Below are positions 27,430-35,431 of a stretch of DNA of 64,000 nucleotides, piece by piece (position 1 is the stretch's first letter; every line of letters starts with the position of its first letter). Source of the stretch: Micromonospora sp. PLK6-60. GTDB lineage: Bacteria > Actinomycetota > Actinomycetes > Mycobacteriales > Micromonosporaceae. The position numbers and the translations under genes are program-made. Under the pieces are notes generated by a model, which made no database searches, had not been told where the DNA came from, and saw nothing but the letters and a program-made list of their open reading frames with translations. The stretch spans positions 46,176 to 110,175 of the forward strand of contig NZ_JAIOAA010000018.1 in assembly GCF_019890675.1 (NCBI RefSeq), read 5' to 3'.

Positions 27430-27654
27430 ATGCGCGATCTCCGGTACGAGATGACGGCCGCCCTGGCCGGGGCGGACCTGGCCGACCCGGGGCAGCGGGA
27501 ACGGATCGCCGACCTGTGCGCCGGGGTGGCCGAGCGGTACTGCGCCGACCTCGGGCACACCCCGGCGGTGCGCTCCGGCGAGATCGCCGAGCTGGCCACC
27601 GGGGAGCCGGTGGCCGGCTGGGCGCCCGCCGAGGAGACCCCGCGGGGTTGGTGA
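27430..27654 (+). CDS. Hypothetical acidic small protein, 74 aa
   Basis: An unrecognised 74-residue protein, MRDLRYEMTAALAGADLADP, rich in Ala and Glu with helical character and one Cys pair (ADLCAG and RYCADLGH). ATG 27430 follows GGTGGGGG. It lies between the hairpin and the convergent gnd gene. No homologue-based role can be given from sequence alone. Confidence 0.55.
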   Translation: MRDLRYEMTAALAGADLADPGQRERIADLCAGVAERYCADLGHTPAVRSGEIAELATGEPVAGWAPAEETPRGW

Positions 27655-27679
27655 GGCTTCGGCCCGCCCCTCGGGTTCC

Positions 27680-27719
27680 GGCACCTGTCCAGGGCTCAGG
27701 GCACCTGACCGGGGCTCAG
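27680..27719. repeat. 20-bp direct repeat between convergent genes
   Basis: GGCACCTGTCCAGGGCTCAG is followed directly by GGCACCTGACCGGGGCTCAG. The second copy abuts the gnd stop codon. Confidence 0.7.
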
Positions 27720-29158
27720 GCCTCCACCTCGGAGCGGTCGCCCGCCCAGAGCGTGTGGAACGCGCCGTCCCGGTCCACCCGGCGGTAGGTGTGTGCGCCG
27801 AAGTCGTCCCGCAGCCCCTGGATCAGCGCGGCCGGCAGGCGCTCCGCCCGCAGCGCGTCGAAGTAGGCGAGCGACGACGAGAAGGCCGGGGTGGGCACGC
27901 CGGCGCGGGCCGCGTCGGCCACCACCCGCCGCCAGCCGGGCACCCCGTCGGTGACCCGCTCGGCGAACCACGGGGCGACCAGCAGCGTGGCCAGCTCCGG
28001 CTCGGCGTCGTACGCCTCCTTGATCCGGTCCAGGAAGCGGGCCCGGATGATGCAGCCGCCCCGCCAGATGGTGGCGGTACCACCCAGGTCGATGTCCCAG
28101 TCGTACTCCCGGCTGCCGGCGCGGATCTGGTCGAAGCCCTGCGCGTACGCGACGATCTTGCTGGCCAGCAGCGCGCGCCGGACGTCCTCGACGAACGTCT
28201 CCCGGTCGTCCACCTGCCACTTGGCGCCCGCGTCACCGAAGGCCCGGCGGGCTGCCGCCCGCTGGTCGGCGTGCCCGGACAGTGACCGGGCGAAGGTGGC
28301 CTCGGCGATGCCGGTGATGGGGATGCCCAGGTCCAGCGCGCTCTGCACGGTCCAGCGGCCGGTGCCCTTCTGCTCGGCCTGGTCGAGCACGACGTCGACG
28401 AACGGCCGGCCGGTGGCCGCGTCGGTGTGCCCGAGCACGTCGGCGGTGATCTCGATCAGGAACGACTCCAGCTCGCCGCCGTTCCACTCCCGGAAGATCT
28501 CCGCGATCTCCGCCGGGCTCGCCGACAGGCCGGCCCGCAGCAGGTCGTACGCCTCGGCGATGAGCTGCATGTCGGCGTACTCGATGCCGTTGTGCACCAT
28601 CTTCACGAAGTGACCGGCGCCGTCCGGGCCGATGTGCCGGCAGCACGGCGTGCCGTCGACGTGCGCGGAGATCTTCTCGAAGATCGGGCCGAGCTTGCGA
28701 TAGGACTCGGCCGAGCCGCCGGGCATGATGCTCGGGCCGCGCAGCGCGCCCTCCTCGCCGCCGGAGACGCCGGTGCCGACGAAGTGCAGGCCGTGCCCGC
28801 GCAGCGTTTCCTCCCGGCGGCGGGTGTCGGCGAAGTGCGCGTTGCCGCAGTCGACGACGATGTCCCCCTCCTCCAGCAGCGGGATCAGCTCGTCGATCAC
28901 CGCGTCGGTGGGGGCGCCCGCCTTCACCATGACGATCACCGCCCGGGGGCGCTCCAGCGAGGCGACGAAGTCGGCCAGGGACTCCGAGGCGACGAAGGTG
29001 CCCTCGTCGCCGTGCTCGGCCACCAGGCTGCGGGTGCGCTCCGGCGACCGGTTGTGCAGCGCGACCCGGAAGCCGTTGCGGGCCAGGTTGCGGGCCAGGT
29101 TTCGCCCCATCACCGCCAGCCCGGTGACCCCGATCTGCGCCGTCGCCTGCTGTGCCAT
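27716..29158 (-). CDS. gnd: 6-phosphogluconate dehydrogenase, decarboxylating
   Basis: A 480-residue enzyme of the pentose phosphate pathway, converting 6-phosphogluconate to ribulose 5-phosphate and CO2 with NADP. The N-terminal Rossmann motif is TGLAVMGRNLARNLARNG. The catalytic region includes GAGHFVKMVHNGIEY, and the family signature appears as LDQAEQKGTGRW. ATG 29158 (MAQQATAQIGV) is the family start. The long enzyme length (about 480) marks the dimeric, NADP-type class. It is convergent with the small acidic gene at 27430 and lies downstream of the thiamine-binding gene on the same strand. Confidence 0.97.
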   Translation of the reverse strand: MAQQATAQIGVTGLAVMGRNLARNLARNGFRVALHNRSPERTRSLVAEHGDEGTFVASESLADFVASLERPRAVIVMVKAGAPTDAVIDELIPLLEEGDIVVDCGNAHFADTRRREETLRGHGLHFVGTGVSGGEEGALRGPSIMPGGSAESYRKLGPIFEKISAHVDGTPCCRHIGPDGAGHFVKMVHNGIEYADMQLIAEAYDLLRAGLSASPAEIAEIFREWNGGELESFLIEITADVLGHTDAATGRPFVDVVLDQAEQKGTGRWTVQSALDLGIPITGIAEATFARSLSGHADQRAAARRAFGDAGAKWQVDDRETFVEDVRRALLASKIVAYAQGFDQIRAGSREYDWDIDLGGTATIWRGGCIIRARFLDRIKEAYDAEPELATLLVAPWFAERVTDGVPGWRRVVADAARAGVPTPAFSSSLAYFDALRAERLPAALIQGLRDDFGAHTYRRVDRDGAFHTLWAGDRSEVEA

Positions 29159-29267
29159 GCGCACCGCCACCCTTCGTCTCCGGTACCCGTCCTGTGACCG
29201 TATCGCGGCCGGCGGAGAACCGGGCCAGTGGGTCGACGGGCGGTGAGCGGCTCGTTCCGTTGGGTCG

Positions 29268-29564
29268 TCAGCTCTCGGCCAGGCGGGCCTCGACATGGGC
29301 GACCTTGGCGTGCATGGCGTCGGTGACCCCGGGCCGGATGTCGGCCTTGAGCACCACGCTGACCCGAGGTGCCCGCGCCGAGACGACGTCGACGGCGCGC
29401 TTCACCACGGCCATCACCTCGTCCCACTCACCCTCGACGGTGGTGAACATGGCGTCGGTGCGGTTCGGCAGGCCGGACTCGCGGACGACCCGGACGGCGT
29501 CGGCGACCAGCTCGCCCACGGACTCACCCACGCCGAGCGGGGTGATCGAGAACGCGATCAGCAT
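29268..29564 (-). CDS. Thiamine-binding protein, MTH1187/YkoF family
   Basis: A 98-residue protein of the MTH1187/YkoF-like fold (PF01910), with SITPLGVGESVGELVADAV and the conserved DAMFTTVEGEWDEV. Members bind thiamine or related pyrimidines in the cytoplasm. The ykoEDC importer genes and TPP riboswitch lie about 1-4 kb away on the same strand, although 500 bp of repeats intervene, so a functional link in thiamine/HMP uptake is plausible but co-transcription is not shown. The start is ATG 29564. Confidence 0.85.
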   Translation of the reverse strand: MLIAFSITPLGVGESVGELVADAVRVVRESGLPNRTDAMFTTVEGEWDEVMAVVKRAVDVVSARAPRVSVVLKADIRPGVTDAMHAKVAHVEARLAES

Positions 29565-29805
29565 GCCGCCGATGGTGCCAGTAATTCGGGTGCGGCTGCG
29601 TCCGACCGTCGGCTAGCGTCTCCGGCATGCGTAACTGACGCCCCTTCCGAGCCCCGGTCCGCCGCCGTTCCCGGCCCGTGGACCCGTCCTGCTCCGGGCG
29701 TCCGCATCCCCTCCCCGCCGTCGGGCGGAGACCGTCGTGATCGGGCTCGCCGGAGCGCATCCGCGCGTCGCGATCGGCGCGCCCCCGACCGACAGGAGGC
29801 CCCGG

Positions 29806-30042
29806 ATGCCCGCCAAGCGCAGTCCGAAGAAATCCCGCAAGCCGTCGCCGTCCCTGGTGGACATGACCCCGACGGATCTCGACGCCCGCACCGTGGCGCC
29901 GGTCGCCGTGCCGCCGGTGGTGGCGACGCCGACCGGGGCGACGCCGCCGACGGCCGGCCCGCGTACCACCGGCGGCGCGCGCCTGACCGGCCGCGGCCAG
30001 CGGGTCGGCCAGAACCGGTTCTACGCCTTCCGGCGCAGCTGA
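29806..30042 (+). CDS. Small basic hypothetical protein, 78 aa
   Basis: A small protein starting MPAKRSPKKSRKPSPS, Lys/Arg-rich at both ends with a Pro/Ala/Thr-rich middle (VAPVAVPPVVATPTG) and a C-terminus of RVGQNRFYAFRRS. No fold or family is recognised. ATG 29806 has AGGAGG seven nt upstream, which strongly favours this start over the GTG at 29737. It sits alone between the thiamine-binding gene and tandem repeats. Confidence 0.65.
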   Translation: MPAKRSPKKSRKPSPSLVDMTPTDLDARTVAPVAVPPVVATPTGATPPTAGPRTTGGARLTGRGQRVGQNRFYAFRRS

Positions 30043-30068
30043 CCGGCTCCGCCGGGCGGCCTCCGGCC

Positions 30069-30211
30069 GTCGCGGCCTTGTGGTGGTCGGACGGCCCGCT
30101 GCCGTAGCCGCCTTGTGGTGGGTGCGGCCCTGGGTGTCGCGGCCTTGTGGTGGTCGGGCGGCCCGCCGCTGTCGCGGCCTTGTGGTGGTTGCGGCCCTGG
30201 CTGTCGCGGCC
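30069..30211. repeat. 67-bp compound tandem repeat (GTCGCGGCCTTGTGGTGG)
   Basis: Two full 67-bp units start at 30069 and 30136, each made of a 35-bp and a 32-bp half beginning GTCGCGGCC or a variant, followed by a partial third copy from 30203. They fill the start of the gene-free gap 30043-30586. Confidence 0.8.
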
Positions 30212-30280
30212 TTTGAGCGGTCGGCGGCCTGGCCCGTCGGCAGCCGGCCCGTCCCAGCCAGGTCGGGCGGTGAGGTATTC

Positions 30281-30328
30281 GAGCGTGATGACTCTGAGGT
30301 ATAAATATACCTCAGAGTCATCACGCTC
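30281..30328. repeat. 48-bp near-perfect palindrome
   Basis: Arms of 23 bp (30281-30303 and 30306-30328) are exact reverse complements around an AA centre. The inner part is AT-rich (GGTATAAATATACC), unlike the flanks. It is the most AT-rich site in this gap and could be a regulator-binding site, a transcript hairpin or a mobile-element remnant. Confidence 0.9.
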
Positions 30329-30444
30329 AATGGCACCAGCCGGGGTCGCCGGCCTCGGCGCCCTCGGCCGATCCGCCCGTCGACCGAGCCGCCCGCCCGC
30401 TGGCCGAGCCGCCTCCTCATGGCCTCGCGCCCGCGCGCCAACGA

Positions 30445-30572
30445 CGTCCGCCGGCCTGCGCGTCCGCCGGCCTGCGCGTCCGCCGGCCTGCGCGTCCGCC
30501 GGCCTGCGCGTCCGCCGGCCCGCACGTCCGCCGGCCCGCACGTCCGCCGGTCTGCGCTTTCGCCGGTCTGCC
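30445..30572. repeat. Eight 16-bp tandem repeats (CGTCCGCCGGCCTGCG)
   Basis: Eight contiguous 16-bp units, the first four identical, then diverging by single bases. They end 14 bp before the ykoC stop codon. The array contains no spacers, so it is not CRISPR-like. Confidence 0.9.
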
Positions 30573-30586
30573 CGTGCGCCGCAGGC

Positions 30587-31387
30587 TCAGCCGAGCAGCG
30601 GGCGGAAGGTGCCGAGCAGGACGCTGACCGTCAGCGCCGCGCCGGCCACCAGCCCCGCCCCGGCCACCAGCAGGCCGTCCGCGAGCCCGAAGCGCTGCGG
30701 CCGGGCGACAGTGCGGGGCACCCCGGCGTCGAAGCCGCGGGCATCCATCGCCACGGCCAGCCGGGTGCCGCGCCGGATCGCGCCGACCAGCAGCGCGAAC
30801 GCGGTGGACCCGAACAGCCGCAGTTTCGCCAGCGGGTTGCGGCCGGCGTCCACGCCGCGCGCCCGGCGGGCCATGCTGATCATCTGCCACTCCTGCTCCA
30901 GGAGCGGCACCAGCCGGAACGCCGCCAGCGCGCCGATGGCGAACCGGGCCGGCGCCTTCGCGTTCTGGACCAGCGCGTCGGCCAGGTCGGTGGCGTCGGT
31001 GGTGGCGAAGACGATCACCCCGGGCAGCGCCACCGCCAGCAGCCGCAGCACCAGGCCGAGCGCGGTGACCAACACCCCGGAGGTGACCAGGACGGGGCCG
31101 GCGTCGAGCAGCACCGGGCCGGACCGGTCGGCGGCGAAGAGCACCAGCGTGACCAGGATGCCGGCGGCGCCGGCCAGCAGCGGCCAGGCCCGCCGGGCCA
31201 GCACCCGGTAGCGGACGCCGAACAGCGGCAGCACGGCCAGCTCGACCGCGAGTGCGAGGGCGGGGGCTACCGGGTCCAGCGTGGCCAGCAGGATGAACGA
31301 GAAGACCAGCGCGGCGGCCAGCTTCGCCACCGGGTTGCGCCGGGCCAGCGGCGCACCGGGCGCGGCGACCGGCTCGATGCTGATCAC
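30587..31387 (-). CDS. ykoC: ECF transporter T component (YkoC)
   Basis: A 266-residue transmembrane protein with the EcfT-type arrangement: several membrane segments (KLAAALVFSFILLATLDPVAPALAL and others), then a cytoplasmic loop with the two Ala-Arg-Gly type ATPase docking motifs, seen as MARRARGVDAG and AMDARGFDAG. It couples the ATPase YkoD to the S component YkoE for hydroxymethylpyrimidine or thiamine uptake. The start GTG 31387 overlaps the stop of a tiny 35-codon frame (31384-31491). No other start with a good Shine-Dalgarno was found. Confidence 0.85.
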   Translation of the reverse strand: MISIEPVAAPGAPLARRNPVAKLAAALVFSFILLATLDPVAPALALAVELAVLPLFGVRYRVLARRAWPLLAGAAGILVTLVLFAADRSGPVLLDAGPVLVTSGVLVTALGLVLRLLAVALPGVIVFATTDATDLADALVQNAKAPARFAIGALAAFRLVPLLEQEWQMISMARRARGVDAGRNPLAKLRLFGSTAFALLVGAIRRGTRLAVAMDARGFDAGVPRTVARPQRFGLADGLLVAGAGLVAGAALTVSVLLGTFRPLLG

Positions 31388-31491
31388 CGCCGACGCTCCC
31401 GGGTGGCCGTCCGGTCGGGGCCGTTGCCGGCTGCGACGGCGGTCGGCGTAGCGACGTGGCCGGGCGGATGCGGTGCGGCCGTGCCGCTCAT
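31384..31491 (-). CDS. Possible 35-aa ORF between ykoD and ykoC
   Basis: ATG 31491 overlaps the ykoD stop (TGA 31490-31488) as ATGA, and this frame's TGA stop (31386-31384) overlaps the GTG start of ykoC as GTGA. The encoded peptide (MSGTAAPHPPGHVATPTAVA...) is low complexity. It could be a small coupling ORF, or the N-terminus of YkoC separated by a frameshift. The back-to-back overlaps are unusual. Confidence 0.4.
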   Translation of the reverse strand: MSGTAAPHPPGHVATPTAVAAGNGPDRTATRERRR

Positions 31492-32903
31492 CGGCGCTCC
31501 AGGGTGACGGTCCGGTCGGCCAGCGCGGCGACGAAGTCCGCGTCGTGGGTGACCGTGACGATGCCGTGGCCGGCGTCGCGCAGCTCGGCGAAGAGGTCGA
31601 CAAGCGCCAGCCACGTCCGCCGGTCCTGGCCGAACGTCGGCTCGTCGCAGATCAGCAGGCGGGGCGCGGTGGCCAGGGCGGTCGCCACGCTCAGCCGCCG
31701 CGCCTCCCCACCGGAGAGGGTGTACGGGTTGGCGCCCGCCAGTCGGCTCAGGCCCAGCCGCTCCAGCAGCGCGTCCACGGTGGCGCGTACCGCCGGCTCG
31801 GGCTGGCCGGTGCGGCGCGGCCCGAGCGCCAACTCGTCGTGCACGGTGCCGGTGACGAACTGGTGCTCCGGGTCCTGGAACACCGAGCCGATCCGCCGGG
31901 TCAGGGCGGGGGCTCGCCAGCGGTGCGGGGGAGTACGGGCGTCCCGGCCGGCGAGTGCGGCGGAGGCGGTGGCCGTACCGGTGCCGGGGCGGAGCAGCCC
32001 GCCCAGCAGCAGGGCCAGGGTGGACTTGCCGGCGCCGTTCGGGCCGAGCACGGCGAGCGCCTCGCCGGCGCGTACCCGGAGGTCGGTGGGGCCGAGCCGG
32101 GGTGGCAGGCCGAGCCGGTCGGCGGTGAGCAGCAGGTACCCGGCCGGGCCGCCGGCCTGCCGCTGCGGCACGGTCCGGCCCGGCACCCAGACGCCCTCGG
32201 CGGCGAGCGCGTCGCCGTGCCGGGCGAAGACCTCGGCGGACGGTCCGTCGGCCCGGACCCCGCCGCCGGCCGCCAGCACGACCACCCGGTCGACAAGCGG
32301 CAGGGCCTCGGCCACCCGGTGCTCGACCAGGATCAGCGTGGTGTCGTCGTCCGTGGCGCGGGCGACGGCGGTGCGGACCAGTGCCGCGCCGGCCGGGTCG
32401 AGGTTGGCGGTGGGCTCGTCGAGCAGCAGCAGGTCCGGCCGGAGGGCGAGCGCACCGGCCAGGGCCAGCCGCTGCTGCTCGCCGCCGGAGAGCGCGGCGG
32501 TGGGCCGGTCCCGGCGGTACGGGAAGCCGACCCGGTGCAGCGCCTCGTCCACCCGGGGCCAGATCTCCTCGGCCGGTACGCCCCGGTTCTCCAGCCCGAA
32601 CGCGACGTCGTCGCCGCTGCGGGCCATCACCAACTGGCTCTCCGGGTCCTGGAAGACGATGCCGACCCGTTCCCGGGCCTTGCGCGGGTCGAGCCCGTCG
32701 ACCTCGGCGGTGCCCTCCTGCTCGCCGGAGTCCTCGGCGAGCAGGCCGGCGAGCGCGGCGAGCAGGGTGCTCTTGCCCGCCCCGGAGGGGCCGAGCAGCA
32801 GCACCCGCTCGCCGCGCTCGATGCGCAGGTCCAGCCCGCGTACCGCCCAGCGTTTCCGCCCGGCGTGCCGCCAGCCGAACCCGCGCAGCACCACCTCGCT
32901 CAC
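31488..32903 (-). CDS. ykoD: ECF transporter double-ATPase (YkoD)
   Basis: A 472-residue protein with two ABC ATPase domains, each with Walker A, signature LSGGE and Walker B. The first has GPSGAGKST, LSGGEQQRLALAGALALRPD and LLLDEPTANLD; the second has GPNGAGKST and LSGGEARRLSVATALATAPRLLICDEPTFGQD. Such fused EcfA proteins energise YkoC and YkoE. GTG 32903 begins VSEVVLRGFGW, a typical EcfA start; longer frames upstream overlap ykoE's 3' end and are rejected. It is in an operon with ykoE (32935-33525) and ykoC. Confidence 0.92.
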   Translation of the reverse strand: MSEVVLRGFGWRHAGRKRWAVRGLDLRIERGERVLLLGPSGAGKSTLLAALAGLLAEDSGEQEGTAEVDGLDPRKARERVGIVFQDPESQLVMARSGDDVAFGLENRGVPAEEIWPRVDEALHRVGFPYRRDRPTAALSGGEQQRLALAGALALRPDLLLLDEPTANLDPAGAALVRTAVARATDDDTTLILVEHRVAEALPLVDRVVVLAAGGGVRADGPSAEVFARHGDALAAEGVWVPGRTVPQRQAGGPAGYLLLTADRLGLPPRLGPTDLRVRAGEALAVLGPNGAGKSTLALLLGGLLRPGTGTATASAALAGRDARTPPHRWRAPALTRRIGSVFQDPEHQFVTGTVHDELALGPRRTGQPEPAVRATVDALLERLGLSRLAGANPYTLSGGEARRLSVATALATAPRLLICDEPTFGQDRRTWLALVDLFAELRDAGHGIVTVTHDADFVAALADRTVTLERR

Positions 32904-32934
32904 CCGGCCGCGCCCCCTTCCACTGCGCCGGCGG

Positions 32935-33525
32935 TCAGACCGCGGCGCGTTCGCGGCCGGCCGGGAAACGGTCCAGCACGCCGGTGTTGGCCAGGGCACG
33001 GGTGAGCAGCCAGCCACCCAGACCCGCGACGATCGCGGCACTGACCACGGTCAGCGCCCCGTACGTCAGCCGGTAGCCCATCCCGTACTCGCTGTTCCAG
33101 ACGAAGAAGTCGAACAGGGCGGCGCTCAGGCCGGTCAACGCCCCGGCCAGCAGCGCGGTCGGCAGCCGGAACGAGCGGTAGGCGAAGGCGGCGAAGGCCA
33201 GCTCCGCGCCGAGCCCCTGGATCAGGCCCTGCACGATGGTGATGCCGCCCCACTCCGCGCCGAGCAGCGCGGACACGGTCGCGGCGACCGCCTCGCAGAA
33301 CAGTGCCGCGCCCGGCTTGCGGATGATCAGGCCGCCCAGCACCGCCGGGACCAGCCAGACGCCGTAGAGGATCGCCTGGGTGGCCGGCGCGGCGGCGAAG
33401 GCCGGGTCGCTGGCCTTCCAGACCAGGCCCCAGGCCCAGAAGATGACGCCGAAGGCCACGGCGATCACCGCGGCGACCACGATGTCGATCGTGCGCCACT
33501 GCCTGCTGTTGGTGGTGTTGTCCAT
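32935..33525 (-). CDS. ykoE: ECF transporter S component (YkoE), HMP/thiamine
   Basis: A 196-residue protein with five to six membrane segments and the YkoE-type core (DIVVAAVIAVAFGVIFWAWG, GVWLVPAVLGGLIIRKPGAAL and LIQGLGAELAFAAFAYRSF). YkoE binds hydroxymethylpyrimidine or thiamine precursors for the YkoED/C importer. ATG 33525 follows GGGAG by 7 nt. A TPP riboswitch lies about 90 bp upstream in the same transcript. Its C-terminus is followed by ykoD after 31 bp. Confidence 0.92.
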   Translation of the reverse strand: MDNTTNSRQWRTIDIVVAAVIAVAFGVIFWAWGLVWKASDPAFAAAPATQAILYGVWLVPAVLGGLIIRKPGAALFCEAVAATVSALLGAEWGGITIVQGLIQGLGAELAFAAFAYRSFRLPTALLAGALTGLSAALFDFFVWNSEYGMGYRLTYGALTVVSAAIVAGLGGWLLTRALANTGVLDRFPAGRERAAV

Positions 33526-33613
33526 GCGGTGCTCCCAGTCCAGTGAACGAACCAGGAGAAGACGCACGCCGTGACCGGACGAACCGGACGACGGCGCGGC
33601 TGGAGGTCGACCG

Positions 33614-33698
<85 letters not shown>

Positions 33699-33797
33699 GG
33701 AGGTGAAGTTGTCTCTCCTGCCAGACGCTAGCACCGACCCGGGGCGCCGGCCCAGGTGGGCGGCTGGGGCGGGGCGAAACCGGTTAGGCTGCCGATC

Positions 33798-34622
33798 ATG
33801 CGGGTCGACGCACGGGGTCTCACGTTCGAGGTACGCGTCGGTGGGCCGGCGGACGGCGAGCCGGTGCTGCTGCTGCACGGCTTCCCTCAGCACAGCGGCG
33901 AGTGGGACGACGTGACGCCCGCGCTGCACGCCGCCGGGCTGCGCACGTACGCGCTGGACCAGCGCGGCTACTCGCCGGGGGCGCGGCCGGCGGCGGTCGA
34001 GGCGTACCGGATCCCGGAGCTGGTGGCCGACGCGGCCGGCGTGCTGGACGCGCTCGGCGTGCCCGCCGCGCACCTGGTCGGGCACGACTGGGGCGCGGTC
34101 GTGGCGTGGGGGCTGGCAGCGGCCCACCCCGACCGGGTGCGGACGCTGACCGCGGTCTCCGTGCCGCACCCGGCGGCGATGGCGCGGGCGCTGGCCGACG
34201 ACCCACGGCAGAAGGCCCGCTCGTCGTACATGGCGCTGTTCCGGATGCCCGGCAAGGCGGAGAAGGTGCTGCTCGGGCTGCGCGCCGCCGCGCTGCGCCG
34301 GATGCTCGGCGGGGTCGGCGACGCCGCCCGGGTGGCCCGCTACGCCGACCCGATGCGCGAGCCGGGCGCGCTGACCGCCGCGCTGAACTGGTACCGGGCG
34401 ATGACCGGGTCGGACCTGCGGGCGGTCGGCCCGGTGACGGTGCCCACCAGCTACGTCTGGAGCGACCGGGACGTGGCCATCGGGCGGACCGCCGCGCAGG
34501 GCTGCGCCGGGCACGTGACCGGGGACTACCGCTTCGTCGAGCTGACCGGGGTCACCCACTGGATCCCCGACGAGGCGCCCGACCGGCTCGCCGAGGCGAT
34601 CATCGCCCGGGCCGGCCGGTGA
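33798..34622 (+). CDS. Alpha/beta-hydrolase with Asp nucleophile
   Basis: A 274-residue alpha/beta-hydrolase. The nucleophile elbow is GHDWGAV, with Asp rather than Ser, as in epoxide hydrolases and haloalkane dehalogenases. The oxyanion part is LLHGFPQHSGEWD, and VTHWIPDEAP near the C-terminus carries the catalytic His. ATG 33798 is chosen. Its stop overlaps the next gene (GTGA). The preference between epoxide and halide substrates cannot be told without structure. Confidence 0.88.
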   Translation: MRVDARGLTFEVRVGGPADGEPVLLLHGFPQHSGEWDDVTPALHAAGLRTYALDQRGYSPGARPAAVEAYRIPELVADAAGVLDALGVPAAHLVGHDWGAVVAWGLAAAHPDRVRTLTAVSVPHPAAMARALADDPRQKARSSYMALFRMPGKAEKVLLGLRAAALRRMLGGVGDAARVARYADPMREPGALTAALNWYRAMTGSDLRAVGPVTVPTSYVWSDRDVAIGRTAAQGCAGHVTGDYRFVELTGVTHWIPDEAPDRLAEAIIARAGR

Positions 34623-35431
34623 GCGCGTCCGCCGCGCCGGCCCGGCCGCACACCCGCGCCTCGCTCGCCGCCCAGCTACGCGCCCTCGGCGTACGCCCCG
34701 GCGGGACCGTGCTGGTGCACGCGGCCCTGCGCCGGCTGGGTTTCCTCTGCGGCGGGCCCGAGGCGGTGCTGCTCGCCCTGCGCGACGTGCTCGGCCCGGA
34801 CGGCACGGTGGTGGTGCCCACCCACACCCCGGACAACAGCGACCCGGCGGGGTGGAGCAACCCGCCGGTGCCGGCGGACTGGTGGCCGGTCATCCGGGCG
34901 GAGCTGCCGGCCTTCGACCCGGCGGTCACCCCCAGCCGGTTCATGGGCGCCCTGGCCGAGCTGGTCCGGACCTCGCCCGGGGCTCGGCGCAGCGACCACC
35001 CGCACGTGTCGTTCGCCGCGCTCGGCCCGGCCGCCGAGCGGATCGTCGCCGGCCACGCGCTGGCCGACATGCTCGGCGAGGGCTCCCCGCTGGCCCGCCT
35101 CTACGACCTCGACGCCGACGTGCTGCTGCTCGGCGTCGACCACGGCCACAGCACCTCGCTGCACCTGGCCGAGTACCGGCAGCCGGCGGCGCCCCGGCAG
35201 CGCTGCGGCGCGGCGGTGCGCGCCGGCGACGGCGGTCGGGACTGGGTGTGGTGGGACGACGTCGACCTGGACGAGAGCGACTTCGACCGGATCGGCGCCG
35301 ACCTGGAGGCCACCGGCGCGGTCCGGCTCGGCCCGGTCGGTGACGGGACCGGCCGGCTGGTGCGGCAGCGGGCGGCGGTCGACTTCGCGGTGGGCTGGCT
35401 GGCCCGCCACCGACGGACGGAGGAAACATGA
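34619..35431 (+). CDS. AAC(3)-family N-acetyltransferase
   Basis: A 270-residue member of the antibiotic N-acetyltransferase family (AAC(3), PF02522). Features are VLVHAALRRLGFLCGG, PDGTVVVPTHTPDNSDPAGW, RRSDHPHVSFAALGP and GVDHGHSTSLHLAEY. Most chromosomal members in actinomycetes have unknown natural substrates, so aminoglycoside resistance cannot be assumed. GTG 34619 overlaps the preceding hydrolase, and the stop overlaps the SIS gene (ATGA), forming a three-gene unit. Confidence 0.88.
   Translation: MSASAAPARPHTRASLAAQLRALGVRPGGTVLVHAALRRLGFLCGGPEAVLLALRDVLGPDGTVVVPTHTPDNSDPAGWSNPPVPADWWPVIRAELPAFDPAVTPSRFMGALAELVRTSPGARRSDHPHVSFAALGPAAERIVAGHALADMLGEGSPLARLYDLDADVLLLGVDHGHSTSLHLAEYRQPAAPRQRCGAAVRAGDGGRDWVWWDDVDLDESDFDRIGADLEATGAVRLGPVGDGTGRLVRQRAAVDFAVGWLARHRRTEET

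Noticed and set aside
29590..29640. Tiny MRN-stop reading frame as a leader peptide
   Set aside because: Three codons without a clear ribosome-binding site or attenuator.
34619..35431. Aminoglycoside resistance gene
   Set aside because: The family match is real, but chromosomal members often have other substrates; no resistance context is present.
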